64,000 bases of DNA from Adenanthera pavonina (taxonomy: Eukaryota > Streptophyta > Magnoliopsida > Fabales > Fabaceae). Within the stretch, counting starts at the first letter, position 1, and each line of letters begins with the position of its first letter. The position numbers and the translations under genes were made by a program. The notes under the pieces are model-generated. The model saw only the letters and a program-made list of their open reading frames with translations. It made no database searches and had not been told where the DNA came from. Below are positions 42,328 to 53,622 of this stretch, piece after piece. The DNA is taken from contig JAIVEN010000001.1 of the NCBI GenBank assembly GCA_026686845.1, positions 33,162,001 through 33,226,000 of the forward strand, in the 5' to 3' direction.

Positions 42328-42530
42328 ACTTTCTAGATCGGTTAAAATGGACTTTCTAAATTGGTTCTGGTGTAGATGTAGAATTGGCTGATGTAGTAAG
42401 TTTCATTTTCTAGATCGGTTATTTAATCGATCTAGAAAATACTTTCTAGATCGGTTGTGAGTTAGAACCGATCTAGAAAGTGAGACATTCTAGACCGGGT
42501 ATGACTATGAACTAATCTAGAAAGTCCCTT
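42328..42530. repeat. Subterminal repeats of the CACTA element
   Basis: CTTTCTAGATCGGTT recurs at about 42328, 42409 and 42441, with inverted forms AACCGATCTAGAAAGT near 42466 and ATCGATCTAGAAAA near 42427. They can pair into hairpins and are likely transposase-binding sites. Confidence 0.7.
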
Positions 42531-43343
42531 CCTATTTAAAAAAAAAATGAATCAAAATATGTTATATTCAATTTAATCAAACTTCAGTAATAAAACACGA
42601 AGCAATGAGCGCATGATATACAATACCACCAAAAAAAAAGAAAAAAGAAATCAAAGTAAAAGGTGTAAAACCCATAGCCAGCCAAAATGTTCTAATTCTA
42701 ATTGATCTTAAGAAAATTTTTGACAAAACTTGTAGTTCACTATGACATATACTCTCTCCAACATAGATGTTGTTGACAAAAAGACTCCTATTGCAAAAAA
42801 CAAACAAATCAAAACCAAGTAAAATTTTAAAACTCAATGAAGACAACCCAACACCATGAAACATTGATTCTTATCCTGCAAGATCAAAACTAGAAACATG
42901 AAAAAGAAATTTTTTTTGAAATACTTTACATGCAAGGAGAAAGGAAAATAAAAACTCTACTAATGTCCGAAGAAAAATCATTTCCTTTTTCTTAAACATC
43001 CAGCAACATCATACCATAATGCAAGTGTTGGATCTACACTAGAAGTATGACTAAGCAGTGTAATAAAAATTATTGAATGTTTGCCCTAGATATAATGAGA
43101 ATGCATGCATGGTATTGCCCACAAGAATTTAAGCCTCTGATTCCCCCCATAAATGAAAGATAATACATAATTTAGAACTATAAAAAAATTTTATCACAGT
43201 TGTCTAATTCTCTAATGATATGTCTCTTCAAATACAAACTCGTTCAAAAGCTAGTATTGGAGAAAATGAATACCTTGCCATTGGAAATGCTCAGAAATCA
43301 CTAGTAAAATGAGTTCTCTCTAGTGACAAAAGTGAAAACATAC

Positions 43344-43436
43344 CTTGCCATCATATTCCTTCTTCAACTACACTTCAGGTGTGATATATGCAGGACTACC
43401 AACTGTAGATTTTGGTTGTGAATAGAGGACCGAGGA
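43344..43436 (-). pseudogene. Captured SnRK2 protein kinase exon (activation segment)
   Basis: Exactly 93 bases on the minus strand reading SSVLYSQPKSTVGSPAYI then TPEV, a stop codon, LKKEYDGK. This is the activation loop and P+1 segment of plant SnRK2 kinases (ABA/osmotic-stress kinases of the SAPK/OST1 type), where STVGTPAYIAPEV is usual. The downstream border is followed by GTATG, a splice donor; the upstream border has AA where the acceptor AG is expected. A stop replaces one of two Leu codons. As far as I recall, SnRK2 genes have a 93-base exon here, so intact exon borders fit genomic capture rather than cDNA. Confidence 0.8.
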
Positions 43437-44402
43437 TTGTAAAAGTAAATCATGATTCAAGATACAAGGAAGATTGCAATTAGAAACATCAAAGACAAGG
43501 GAGACACAGAGAAATATCTTAATCTCCAAGGAAAGCTACTTGTAAAATTATACTTTCTAAACAAAGCTCATTTCCAATTTGAGTGCAACAATTTTAAATG
43601 TCAGTTTTTATATAGCAGCTTCTCAAATAAGCAGTTCAAAGAAAAAGGATACCATGAAAAGGAGTGAGCTTACCAAAAGGAGCAATAAAAAAGATGAGTT
43701 CATTGGAAAAGGGGTGATTCACATAATGGAGCTACATCATGGCAAAGACTACTAATGGTTTTAAACTAAAGTATAATCCTATTGATTTTTTTTGTTGGGG
43801 TTTGGGAGGGGGGAGGGGGGAGGAATGAATGAACAAGGCAAAAGTTCTAAGGAACTGCTTGATTGTATTAGATTTACTTAAAGAAACTAAACAAACCTCA
43901 ATAACAAAGTGGTATTCGACTTCAACATTATTGATTTGGGGATTGAAGCTATGAGCTTATTCCCTATCATATTACTGCAGAGACTTTGAAATAATGTCTA
44001 AGGATACTTTTTTATTATTAATTGATCAAGAAATAATTTAGATGAGGCAATTATCTCAACATTCATGCCAGATACATTTTAAAAGGCCAAAATACATTTA
44101 GCAACATTTATGCCAGACAAAGCCTAAGATGCTTCAATTCTTAGTTTATGCCTAGCCCCAATAGATAAATTAACAAACACCAGTTCACAGATAAACCAGA
44201 AGAACTTTTCAGGCACAAAGAATTAACTTTTACAAGTTTAAATCAATCCCACTAAGAATTAAAACATTACTTCTTGAGACCAATCAACAAAAACTTATAG
44301 TTAACAACCTATCTCAATATAAATTTGAACTCCAAACCCACAAAGCACTCTTGTTCACAAACTTTAATCACCAAAAAACATTAGCATGAAAGAAAATTCC
44401 AA

Positions 44403-44695
44403 TTAGTAGTCACACTCACCATCCTCAGGTTTTTGTGTCTGCTTGGCATTTCAAGTTCAACATTCAAGTGGTTTAATTCCAAATTGAATTTCATGTTAGC
44501 TAAAGTCAACAAATCACCATCACGCAATATCACCTGTTCATCCTTGGCACTTTTTGCTTGTCTAAATCTAACACAATCATGAATTACTAAAAAAATATAT
44601 TTAAGAGCAGATCTTCCATAAGTTGGGGAAAAGGTAACAAAGGGTAATGGAAGCACTTTTTTTTCCTTGATATCAAAGGGTAAAATTAAAGGCAA
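44403..44695 (-). pseudogene. Possible second captured exon, unidentified
   Basis: Minus-strand reading ILRDGDLLTLANMKFNLEL and PSRHKNLRM is open and is followed by GTGAGTG, a good splice donor, at about 44420. The composition looks more gene-like than the AT-rich surroundings. I do not recognise the protein. It may also be chance. Confidence 0.3.
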
Positions 44696-46808
44696 TTAAG
44701 CATGAATATTACATAATGTGAGGGAATGGATTCCCAACATGTCTTCAAGAAGAATGGCCATTAAGTAGTATAAGTGGCTTGTCTAAAATAGAGCACTTTT
44801 TCTTTATATTAACAAGAACAAGGATATGAGAGAAACAATAAAAGACCTGTGAACACTGGTTTGGATTATTTTGTCTTCTTTTTTCCAACTTGTTATCCTT
44901 TTTCTTTCCATTGAAGCCCTGAATCAATCATGTGATATGCATTCATCTCATCTCATCTTATCTTAGACCAACCAAACCTAACCACCAGGTTTACGTTCAT
45001 TCCCTTGCTTTCATCACTGATAATAAAATGGGTATGAATCATTATAAATGCACAGGGAATATAGTTCTAGATGGGGCGTGTTCAAATAATAAATAAATTG
45101 GGATATTTGAAATCTTCTAAAATAATAAATAAAATGGGACAAAGGAAGTAATACTATATCATCTTCTCAAACCTAACTTAAACCACCTTATTCAGTATAC
45201 AAAAGCAAAGATGAAAGTAATTTCTTTTCCAATGTTTTTTATCTCATTATCATTAACACTCAAAAGTATTTATTCATTTTTATTATTTTTAAAGTAAAAG
45301 TGCAACATTTAGTTTTAATCTGTAATTTTTTTTCTATTTCTTTAATTTTTTATTTTTTTTTATCTTTTTGGGTCACGACCCCATCACGTTGTTATATGCC
45401 GAGACTCCCATCTAACTTAAACCTAATGTGAAAAATCATTCCACTCAAGCAGCACATCAGAATTTAGAACATTCTCAGATAGTATATGAACAAGAGACCA
45501 AAGAAAAATGACAAGACAAGGTGATTATATGTCAGAAGAGTAATACTAGCAGCTAAGAAAACTAATGTACAGGAGAAGGCAAGGCAAGTAGTAATAGTAT
45601 ACAATATAAGACTTTTGTAATCCATTATTGGTCTCTTTGCAATGTGGTTCAACATCACTATGTGATACCATCCGATTGATTTTTGATGACCTTATTATGT
45701 ACATGATGTTTATATAGGCTCCTTTTAGCCATAGAACTATATTAGATTCATTTTTAAGTCATGATATGAAGCTAGCAGCAGTATAAACCATACCCTTGAT
45801 ATTATTGTAAGTAAGTAACCTTACCTCAGTCTCAGAGCCATCCAACTAACCTAATCATAATAGACATTACACTAGGGAAACATGCTAGAGACTAAACCAA
45901 ATACAATATCAAAATTCCATTAAAATTTGACCAAAATCAACAAATACATGAAAGTAACAAAGACAATTAAGAGTGATAAACCAGAGCATCGAGCGGCTAT
46001 GGAAAATGGAATGCAGAAGTAGTGAAAATGGGGTGTTTGGGCGAGGAATAGCATACACAAAAAGCATTACAAGGGAGTGGAATTGAAAGGTTGGCCACTG
46101 CTAGTGAAGCTTGCTTCCCCTTATCTATATCGATAAGTTTCGGACACTATATCTATCAACTTAGATTCTCATACCTCTTCTAATGTTGCATCTCCAATCA
46201 TTTTCTCTCACTTCAGCATCTCTCATTTTTTGGCTTTATGCTTTGACTTAGGGATTCGGACAGGATGAAAAAACTCTTGGATGAGAGACCCAAAAAATCT
46301 CATGGAGCTTTCACCTAGGCTCGAGCGAGCAAGGAACGCATAAAAGATAAGTGAAAAATTATGAGGCTCGAGCAAAAATAGATTATAAAAACCTAGAAGT
46401 TACCTTTGTTAATTGGCCGATCACAGAGATCGCAAAAAATAGATTCGCAAATGGCAAGCCTTCTTCGTAGAGATACCACCGTCAAACGTCATCGCTGAGA
46501 CGCCTCCGCTGCATGGCCACCATCACTCCCACATGCCTTGGAGTTTTCCTCTTCCATCATCAAATGTCTCGCTAGGTTTTTCTTGACTAGCTCTGAACTC
46601 TCTCTGCTTACCATGTGAAGAAGAAGACTTGAAAGAATAATGTATTTATATTTTGCTTTATCTTCTAGATTGGATAGTTAAACAACCGGTGTAAAAAATT
46701 TCAAATTGAAGAATTTATTTACAAAAATGCCACCGGTCACTTTTTTAAATCGATTATTTAAATAACTGATCTAGATTACAGATGTAGAAATGGCTTTTTG
46801 TACTAGTG

Positions 46809-46811
46809 TGT
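46809..46811. repeat. 3-bp target duplication TGT, right copy
   Basis: Matches 42309-42311; removing the CACTA element and one TGT restores continuity with the LTR pattern of copia A (CGTATGT followed by the next LTR segment). Confidence 0.8.
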
Positions 46812-47060
46812 CTTAACATGGGATATATTTGATAAAACAAAATTCAAATTTCACTTTTGAACAGATGAATTTTGGAAGTTTTACATTGAAGTTTTTAACT
46901 TATGGTCTATGCCAAATTCATCTGTTGATAACCAAAATTCAAATTTCAATATGTTAGATACATTAAATGCGGCTGTTGAACAGCTAATTTTGTGCAGCAA
47001 CCATTGGTTAACATCTCTAACGGATAGATCTTGTGTCGAATATCTAATTATACCACAAAT

Positions 47061-47070
47061 CTATAAATAG
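47061..47070 (+). promoter_or_regulatory. TATA box of LTR D
   Basis: CTATAAATAG, same context (AATCTATAAATAGAAC) as in LTR A. Confidence 0.65.
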
Positions 47071-47724
47071 AACATCATTTAAACTTATGGGTGAGAATCT
47101 TAAGAGAGTTTATGTGAAAATGATGTCCATATGCATAAAATATTTCTGTGTAAGCATCCTTTGAAAAACCAACCTTAATAGAGTGAGCTTTCAATGTATT
47201 ATTTACTCTAAGAGAGAGTTTTCATTTTGTATTCATTCTTTTCTACAATTTTTGGGTAGAATCTTAGTATGGGGAAACACTAAAGAATATTACATATCTT
47301 GTAAGGGTGTGCGGAGAGTGCCTTCACAAGTGTCTATTGAAACTTGTGGGTTGTACTAAAACTTTATAGGTACCCGGATCACACCTGTAGGATATAGTGA
47401 AAAATCTTAAGTGGTTACTTGGGGACTTGATGTAGACCAAGTGGTTTGAGCTGACAAACAGAGAAGGCGTACGGACTTGTATGGACATCATAACCAGAGA
47501 TGCTAGCACGCTATTCGAGTTGGACTCACCAATCTTATGGATACCGGTAAAGGGAGCTAACTAATCACGTTTGTTTCTAGGGTCCAACGAAATGAAAAAG
47601 AACACCAAGGGATGCAACGGAGGTAAATTCTTTTTCTACATCTCAATCTAAACAATGTTGACAGATCCGTGAGAGGGAATTTCTTATAGTTTTTCCGCTG
47701 CATGTATAGTGAAATTCCCAACAG

Positions 47725-47737
47725 TGGTACCAGAGCC
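47725..47737 (+). other. Primer binding site of copia D
   Basis: TGGTACCAGAGCC, one base after the LTR end; initiator tRNA-Met type with one change from TGGTATCAGAGCC. Confidence 0.8.
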
Positions 47738-49347
47738 ACGTCAATGGTTGTTTAAATTGAGTTCTTGAGTATATGATTTCATATATGTGATATGTGGGAA
47801 CTTAATTTGTCCAATTTGGTTTTTCAAATCAGTTTTCAATTTTCCTATGTAAATCTGCCATTCATATATGTGATATATGTATTTGAAAAATCTATTCCTC
47901 AAATCGGTTTCTAATCTAACGTTTTATATCTATGTGAAATATGATTTTTGAAACAATTGTGAATCTATTTAAACAATTTCATTTTCTGTTGATATATGAT
48001 GTGATGAGATTCATGTGATTTTCGTATGTGATGCAAATATGTTTCTGCATATGTATATGAGAATCTCTTGTTACGAATAGAGGGTTCTCAATCGGTTTAG
48101 GGATCTGTTTTGTATATGCATGTATTCATTTCTGTTTTGTATGAAGCGATTAGATAATCCTAAGTAATTTAGGTTTGAAGATATGTTTCGCATTAGTATG
48201 GATTCGTTTCTGTTTTCATAGCATCGATTTGATTTTTGTATGTGAATCTCTCATCGCATGTGACACGTTCATATATTTGTGAAATATATGTTTTCATGCA
48301 TGACAAGATGAAAAACAACATATGCGAAACAATTTTGGTGGATGGATTTAGAGTTTTTCCTAAGGCAGCACTCATTCAAAAGAGCGGAAATTTCAAAAAT
48401 TTCATGGGGCTCCATCCCCCCACCCTGCAAGGGACGCTGCACCTTGACCCCACCCACTAACCGGCTAGCGGACCGCTGTGGCTATCTAGTCATAGCATAA
48501 CATAATCTTATTTAATGTTAAAATCGCAAAGTTTATAGCTTTTCATTAGATGAGATGTTTGTTACATGATGTGATTTTTTTGTCTGAATTGGATGGGTAT
48601 GGTGCATGATATGGCCTTAGGATGAATTTATGGTTCTAAATACAGCCTGTGTGTTGTGCCTCTCTCTATATTCTGGATGTATATTCTCTTCTCACCTCAC
48701 TCCCTTCAAATGTTCAATTGAGATTTCTTTTGGATATAAGTGTTATATTAGAAGAATCATTTCATTGGCTTGGAAGGATATAGGTTAGATGAGCCATATT
48801 AAGACACATTTATTTTATAGTTTATGATGAGATGAAATGCATGTATGGGATGGCACTTTTATATATGTTCATGTGATGACTACATGTATGAATAACAATA
48901 ATATAATAAAATCCCTTGGATTAAATTTTAAATTTAAATGCCACCCATTAATGAACATCTGTCAAGGCTTTGATCACCTAAATGTAGAATCCACCAAAGT
49001 GGGATGCACTTAGGTTATCTTAGTGAGGCAATTTAGGTAAAGGTGATACTTATGAAGGTTCATGATGGTATGACTTAATTGGGACTATCAAAATGGTTTT
49101 GGGTCTCAAGGCATTATATGGGATTAGACATGCCGGGTCATATGATGACAGGATCCCATAAAGATTTAAGAGTTACATGTGATGTAATTGGTAAATAAGT
49201 TACCTACCTAAATAACTTAATTTTAAGTGTCTTGCCAAAGCGGACTTACAATTAGGTGAAATATAGGTCTTAGCCTGCTAAACTAAATTGAGGGTTAATT
49301 TTTAGTAGGAAATTATTAATTTAATTTTGCATATTTTGTTGTAGAAA
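47738..49347 (+). other. Long untranslated leader of copia D
   Basis: About 1.6 kb with no significant ORF. T-rich with repeated ATATGTGATATG-like phrases (about 47770-48060). A short GC-rich island at about 48408-48480 (GCAAGGGACGCTGCACC, TTGACCCC) stands out from the AT-rich context; similar phrases are common in leaders of some plant retroelements. The sequence directly before the gag ATG at 49348 is GTAGAAA. Confidence 0.55.
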
Positions 49348-50196
49348 ATGTCGACGAGTAATTCTGCTATACAATCATTGCGATTTGTCCTTGAGAAGGA
49401 CAAACTCAAAGGGACCAACTTTCTTGACTGGTTTAGGAACTTGAGAATTGTTCTCAAGAAGGAAAAAAAGTCATACGTCCTAGATGAAATCGTTCCTGAG
49501 GAGCTTGCAGTCAATACTCCAAGAGCCTAAAAGAATGCCTATAATAAGCATCTTAATGACTCTATGGATGTCGGATGCCTGATGTTAGCCACCAAGATCC
49601 CAGAACTTCAAAGAGATCTGGAACATATGGAGGCTTATGAGATGATTGGGCATCTCAAGGAAATGTTCCAATAATAGGCAAAGCAAGATAGGTTTAAAAC
49701 CACGAAAGCCTTACATTCATGCAAAATGATTGATGGTGCATCAGTTAGTTCTCATGTTTTGAAGATGAAAGTCTACATTGATCACCTTGAAAGGCTTGAA
49801 TTTCCCATAACCCAGGAGTTAGCTGTAGATTTAATCTTAAACTCACTCCAGGAGAGTTATGCCCAGTTTGTCATAAACTACAATATGAATAACATGGAGA
49901 AATCAATTTCTGAACTGCATGCGATGCTTAAGACTGCTAAGCAAAACATCAAGAAAAAGCCTAGTAGCATTTAAATGGTTCAGAAAGGAAAAGGAATGAA
50001 AAAGAATGGTAAGGGTAAGGGAAAGGGAAAAGTCCCAGACACCAAGTCTAAGGAGCAAGATAGGCCCAAGCCCAAGCCCAACCCTAATCCTAATGCCAAG
50101 AAGGCAAAGACTCCTAAGGAAGGACTCTATTTCTTTTGCAATGAACTTGGTTATTGGAAGAGTAACTGTGAGCTCAACAAGGAAGATCTAAAATAA
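49348..50196 (+). pseudogene. gag of copia D, decayed
   Basis: ATG at 49348 reads MSTSNSAIQSLRFVLEKDK and GTNFLDWFRNLRIVLKKEKK, a typical copia gag start of a non-Sirevirus lineage. Stops at about 49528 and 49673 interrupt it. It continues through HLERLEFPITQELAVDLILN, a Lys/Pro-rich basic stretch (about 49985-50120), and a decayed zinc knuckle FFCNELGYWKSNC with Tyr in place of His. Confidence 0.8.
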
Positions 50197-51661
50197 AAGA
50201 AGATTAGCGGGGCTATTACTTCAGGTATTTATGTTATAGAAATTGATCTTTCTACATCTCTAACATGGGTATTAGATACTGCATGTGGAACTCACATGTG
50301 TACAAATGTGCAAAGTGTCAAAAGGGGTAGGAAGTTGAAAAAGGGTGAAATAGACCTACGACTTAGAAATAGAGCAAGAGTTGCTGCTTTAGCCATAGAC
50401 ACTTATGAGTTAATTTTGCCCAGTGGGCTTTTGTTTATTATGAACAATTGCTAATATATTCCAGCTTTGAGTTAGAACATTGTTTCACTTTTTTATTTAG
50501 ATGAGGAAGAATTTACTTCAATTATTGGGAATAAAAAATGTTCTATTTATTTTGATGACATCTTTTATGCGGATGGAGATTTGCATGGTGGTCATTACTA
50601 TTTAAATCTTGAAGCTCCCAATAAGGAGCATATCTATAACGTGTCTACCAAGAGGATCAAGTGAAACGATTTGAATCCGACCTACCTATGGCACTGTCGT
50701 CTAGGCCACATAAATGAGAAATGCATTTCAAAACTCTATCAAGATGGACTTCTCAATTCATTTGATTTTGAATCATTTGACACTTGCAAATCTTGTTTAT
50801 TCAGAAAGATGACAAAGGCACCTTTTACTGGACATAGTGAAAGGGCCACTGACTTATTGGGCCTAATACATACAGATGTATGTGGTCTACTAAGTACAAC
50901 TGCCAGTAGTGGTTACATGTACTTCATTACTTTTATAGATGACTTCAATAGATATGGATATATCTATCTATTGAGACACCAATTTGAATCTTTTGAAATG
51001 TTCAAAATTTTCCAAAATGAGTTACAGAATCAACTTGGTAAATTTATTAAAGCACTTTGATCTAATCGAGGTGGTGAATATTTGAGCCAAGAATTTATTG
51101 ACCATCTTAGAAATTGTGGAATTGTTTCACAATTAACTTCACCGAGAACACCACAGTGGAATAGTTTCTTTAAACAGAGGAATCAGACCCTAATAGATAT
51201 GGTTCGACCTATGATGAGTCAAACAGATCTTCCACCATCCTTCTAGGGTTATGCATTAGAAACAGCTGTATTCACTCTAAACCGTGTTCCATCTAAGGCA
51301 GTTGAAAAGACCCTATATGAGATATGGACTAGAAAGAAGCCCAGTTTGTCGTTTCTCAAGATTTGGGGATGCGAGGCATATGTTGAGCAACAAGACTCAG
51401 ATAAGTTAGCAACTAAATCTATAAAATACCTTTTTCTGGGGTATCCCAAGCAAACTAAGGGATACTACTTCTACAATCCCACTGAGAATAAAATGTTTAT
51501 TGCTCTGAATGGTATCTTTCTAGAAAAAGAGTTTGTTTCTAAAAGAACCAGTTGGAGTAAGATGAATCTCGAAGATGTTTGAGACCCACAAAATCGCATT
51601 GAGCCAGAATGGAAGAATGAGAAGACTCACACCAAGTTGATGAGCCTGCTCAAGTAATAAA
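50197..51661 (+). pseudogene. pol of copia D, protease and integrase part
   Basis: Protease relic VLDTACGTHMCTNVQ near 50267-50310. Pre-integrase zinc finger WHCRLGHINEKCISKL and CKSCLFRKMTKAPFTG follow, then integrase IHTDVCGLLST, FIDDFNRYGYIYL, NRGGEY and SPRTPQWNSFFKQRNQTL, in which the usual Glu is lost. Then come RKKPSLSFLKIWGCEAYV and YLFLGYPKQTKGYYFYNP. Stops at about 51058, 51244 and 51580. It ends in CAAGTAATAA where E is inserted; the reading resumes at 63520. Confidence 0.85.
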
Positions 51662-53336
51662 TGTTAGCAAGGCTGACTTCCCAAGAGGGGGGGTGAATTG
51701 GGAAGATTGAAATTTCTCTGCACAAAATGAAATGGATGAAGATAGCACAGTGTAAGGGAAGCAACGTATAAAACAGAGCAAGCTGAAAAGTAAAGATAAG
51801 GAGAAGAAGACTCAGTGATTTATCCTGGTTCGGTCTATCCACTTGACCTACGTCCAGTCCCCAAGACAACTCTTGAGATTTATCCACTATACAGCAAGAA
51901 TTCAACGGGCTTCTTGCTAATGCCACAGTACACGAGTATGCTCTGTTTCTGGAGCTTTCTCACTCTCTCTAAGCACTTATACAATGTGCTTCCCAATCCC
52001 CTTGTGATTTCCCCTCACAAGTAAATCTATCTTCTAAAAGAAGAGTAGATTGTTTACAATGATATAACTCTCTAGAATAGAGTAGATATAAAGGTTAAAG
52101 TACAGATATTGAAGCTACAGGGTAAAAGCTCTTGAGAAGAAGTTTTGACAAAAATTCGGCATATACAAGTTAGATTCATTACCCACAACTTCAAATGATG
52201 TTATATTTATAGTTTTAGCTCTCAAATGTCCGTTAGAGACACAATCTATCCGTTGGGAAAGTTATCCAACGGTTACTCTGAAAAACTATCCGTTAACCAA
52301 CCGCATTTAATGCCTCTGACATACTGAAATTCGAATTTTGGTTGGTAAACAGACAAATTTTAAAGAAACCGAAGGTTAAAGCTTTCAACGTTACAGCACG
52401 AAGTTCTTCTGTTCATGAAGTGAAATTCGAATTTTGAAACTTACAAAACATTTTCACAATGTGACATACGAATTTTCAAGAAGAAAGTTTTTCGGTTAAG
52501 TGTGAATAGTGTTTTCAATTTTCTACAGTGCCTTCGAAATTCGAATTTTGGAAGCCCAAAATTCGTCTGTCCATTGAAATTTCAAAGAGGCACAGTAGAT
52601 CACTTTCTTCGAAATTCAAATTTTGAAAGGGTGAAATTCGTCTGTCAGAGAGACTCTTTTCAGACTAGCTTCAACATTCGAATGTTACAAGACTTGTCAT
52701 TCGTATGTCATTCGTATGTCAATTTTGAAGACTCAAAGTTCGTCTGTTTCAAAGAAGCTCCTTTCAGACTTATATGAAAATTCGAATGTTGGAAAGTCAA
52801 AGTTCGTCTGTCAGAGAGCAGTTTTGAAACTTAAATTACTCTTGATCTCAGATGAACTTTAACATTGTTTCAGACGAATTTCTTCTATTTTCTCAAGTTG
52901 TGTTTTGTCTGAAATTCGAATTTTGAAAATGTGAACTTCGTCTGTCACTAAGAGGCTTCTTTCAGACTTGGATGAAAATTTGAATTTTGATCAACCAAAA
53001 TTCGTCTGACAGAGAGCCATCTCTTCAGACTTATTCAGTTTTAGTTCGAAATTCGAATTTCCTAGAGCAAAGTTCGAATTTCCAACTTGACAGTTAAGTT
53101 TAAACTTTCAAACTTCGTCTGTTTGTGGGTGTTTTTCAAATAAGTCAAGATTTAACACAAAATCAAGGTTTGAAAACATCTTTTTCTCAAATCAAAATCT
53201 TTTACCCAATCATAACCAAAAAAACACAAGATTCTACAAAAGATTTAGCAGCAAATACTCTTCAAATTCTCCTTTGATATCTTCAATCCAAGCTCTTGAA
53301 TGTTAGTTTGGAATCATCAAAACTCTTGATTCAATA
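51662..53336 (-). repeat. 3' LTR of Sirevirus E (left copy), with internal deletion
   Basis: 1675 bases. It matches 61679-63519 except that about 165 bases are missing between two CATTCGTATGTCA-like repeats near 52705, as if by repeat-mediated deletion. In plus reading it ends TCAATA where B has TCAACA. TATA box (minus) at about 52203-52212. Confidence 0.88.
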
Positions 53337-53622
53337 TTCTCCCCCTTTTTGATGATGACAAAACAACTCACAAACTGGATTAGTACTTGGGTTTGCTTTC
53401 ACAAGCTCCCCCTCAACATATGCATAAGATATCATATCCAACAGATTAAGTGAAAAGGTTCAAGGCACAAAACATTGCAACCAAGAACATAATACATTTA
53501 ATCAAATTGTTGGAATACATACTTCAATCAAAGATCAGTTCTCAAAACATCAAACAAACAAATACAATCAAACAACTAAAACAAGAGACAACAAGAAGAT
53601 TCAGCCTAAGATCTAAAATCAA
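53337..53622 (-). other. Polypurine tracts and 3' untranslated region of Sirevirus E
   Basis: Minus-strand AAAAAGGGGGAGAA at 53337-53350 and GAGGGGGAGC at about 53405-53414; otherwise noncoding. Confidence 0.75.

Larger units (their letters stand above)
42312..46808. mobile_element. Non-autonomous CACTA (En/Spm-type) DNA transposon, 4497 bases
   Basis: Left end CACTACTATACTAGACACTT, right end on the reverse strand CACTAGTACAAAAAGCCATT; flanked by TGT. Near the left end the motif TTTCTAGATCGGTT is repeated in both orientations (about 42328-42530), and a related ATCTAGATCAGTT-like motif stands near the right end; such subterminal repeats bind the transposase in this superfamily. I find no transposase reading frame, so it would depend on an autonomous relative. 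The interior holds an SnRK2 exon (43344-43436) and possibly a second captured exon (about 44403-44600). Confidence 0.85.
41284..47723 (+). repeat. 5' LTR of copia D, mosaic, split by a CACTA transposon
   Basis: Starts TGTTAGGTTT and ends CCCAACA next to the primer site; about 1940 bases without the CACTA element and its duplication. From about 41830 to 47445 it follows the Sirevirus LTR of A (hairpin motifs, TCTCTAACGGATAGATCTTG, the TATA box, TTACTTGGGGACTTGATGTA). After about 47450 it is unlike A and ends GCATGTATAGTGAAATTCCC, a different LTR end. TATA box CTATAAATAG at 47061-47070. Confidence 0.6.

Noticed and set aside
45340..45400. Poly-T run as a retroposon tail
   Set aside because: No matching body, target duplication or Pol III boxes nearby that I can support.
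41284..47723. A host gene in the 6.4-kb stretch with few TE coding motifs
   Set aside because: It resolves into an LTR plus a CACTA element with exact TGT duplication; only one short kinase exon with a stop is genic.
48408..48480. GC-rich island as a tRNA or structured RNA gene
   Set aside because: No cloverleaf or conserved RNA pattern that I can draw; similar phrases occur in retroelement leaders.
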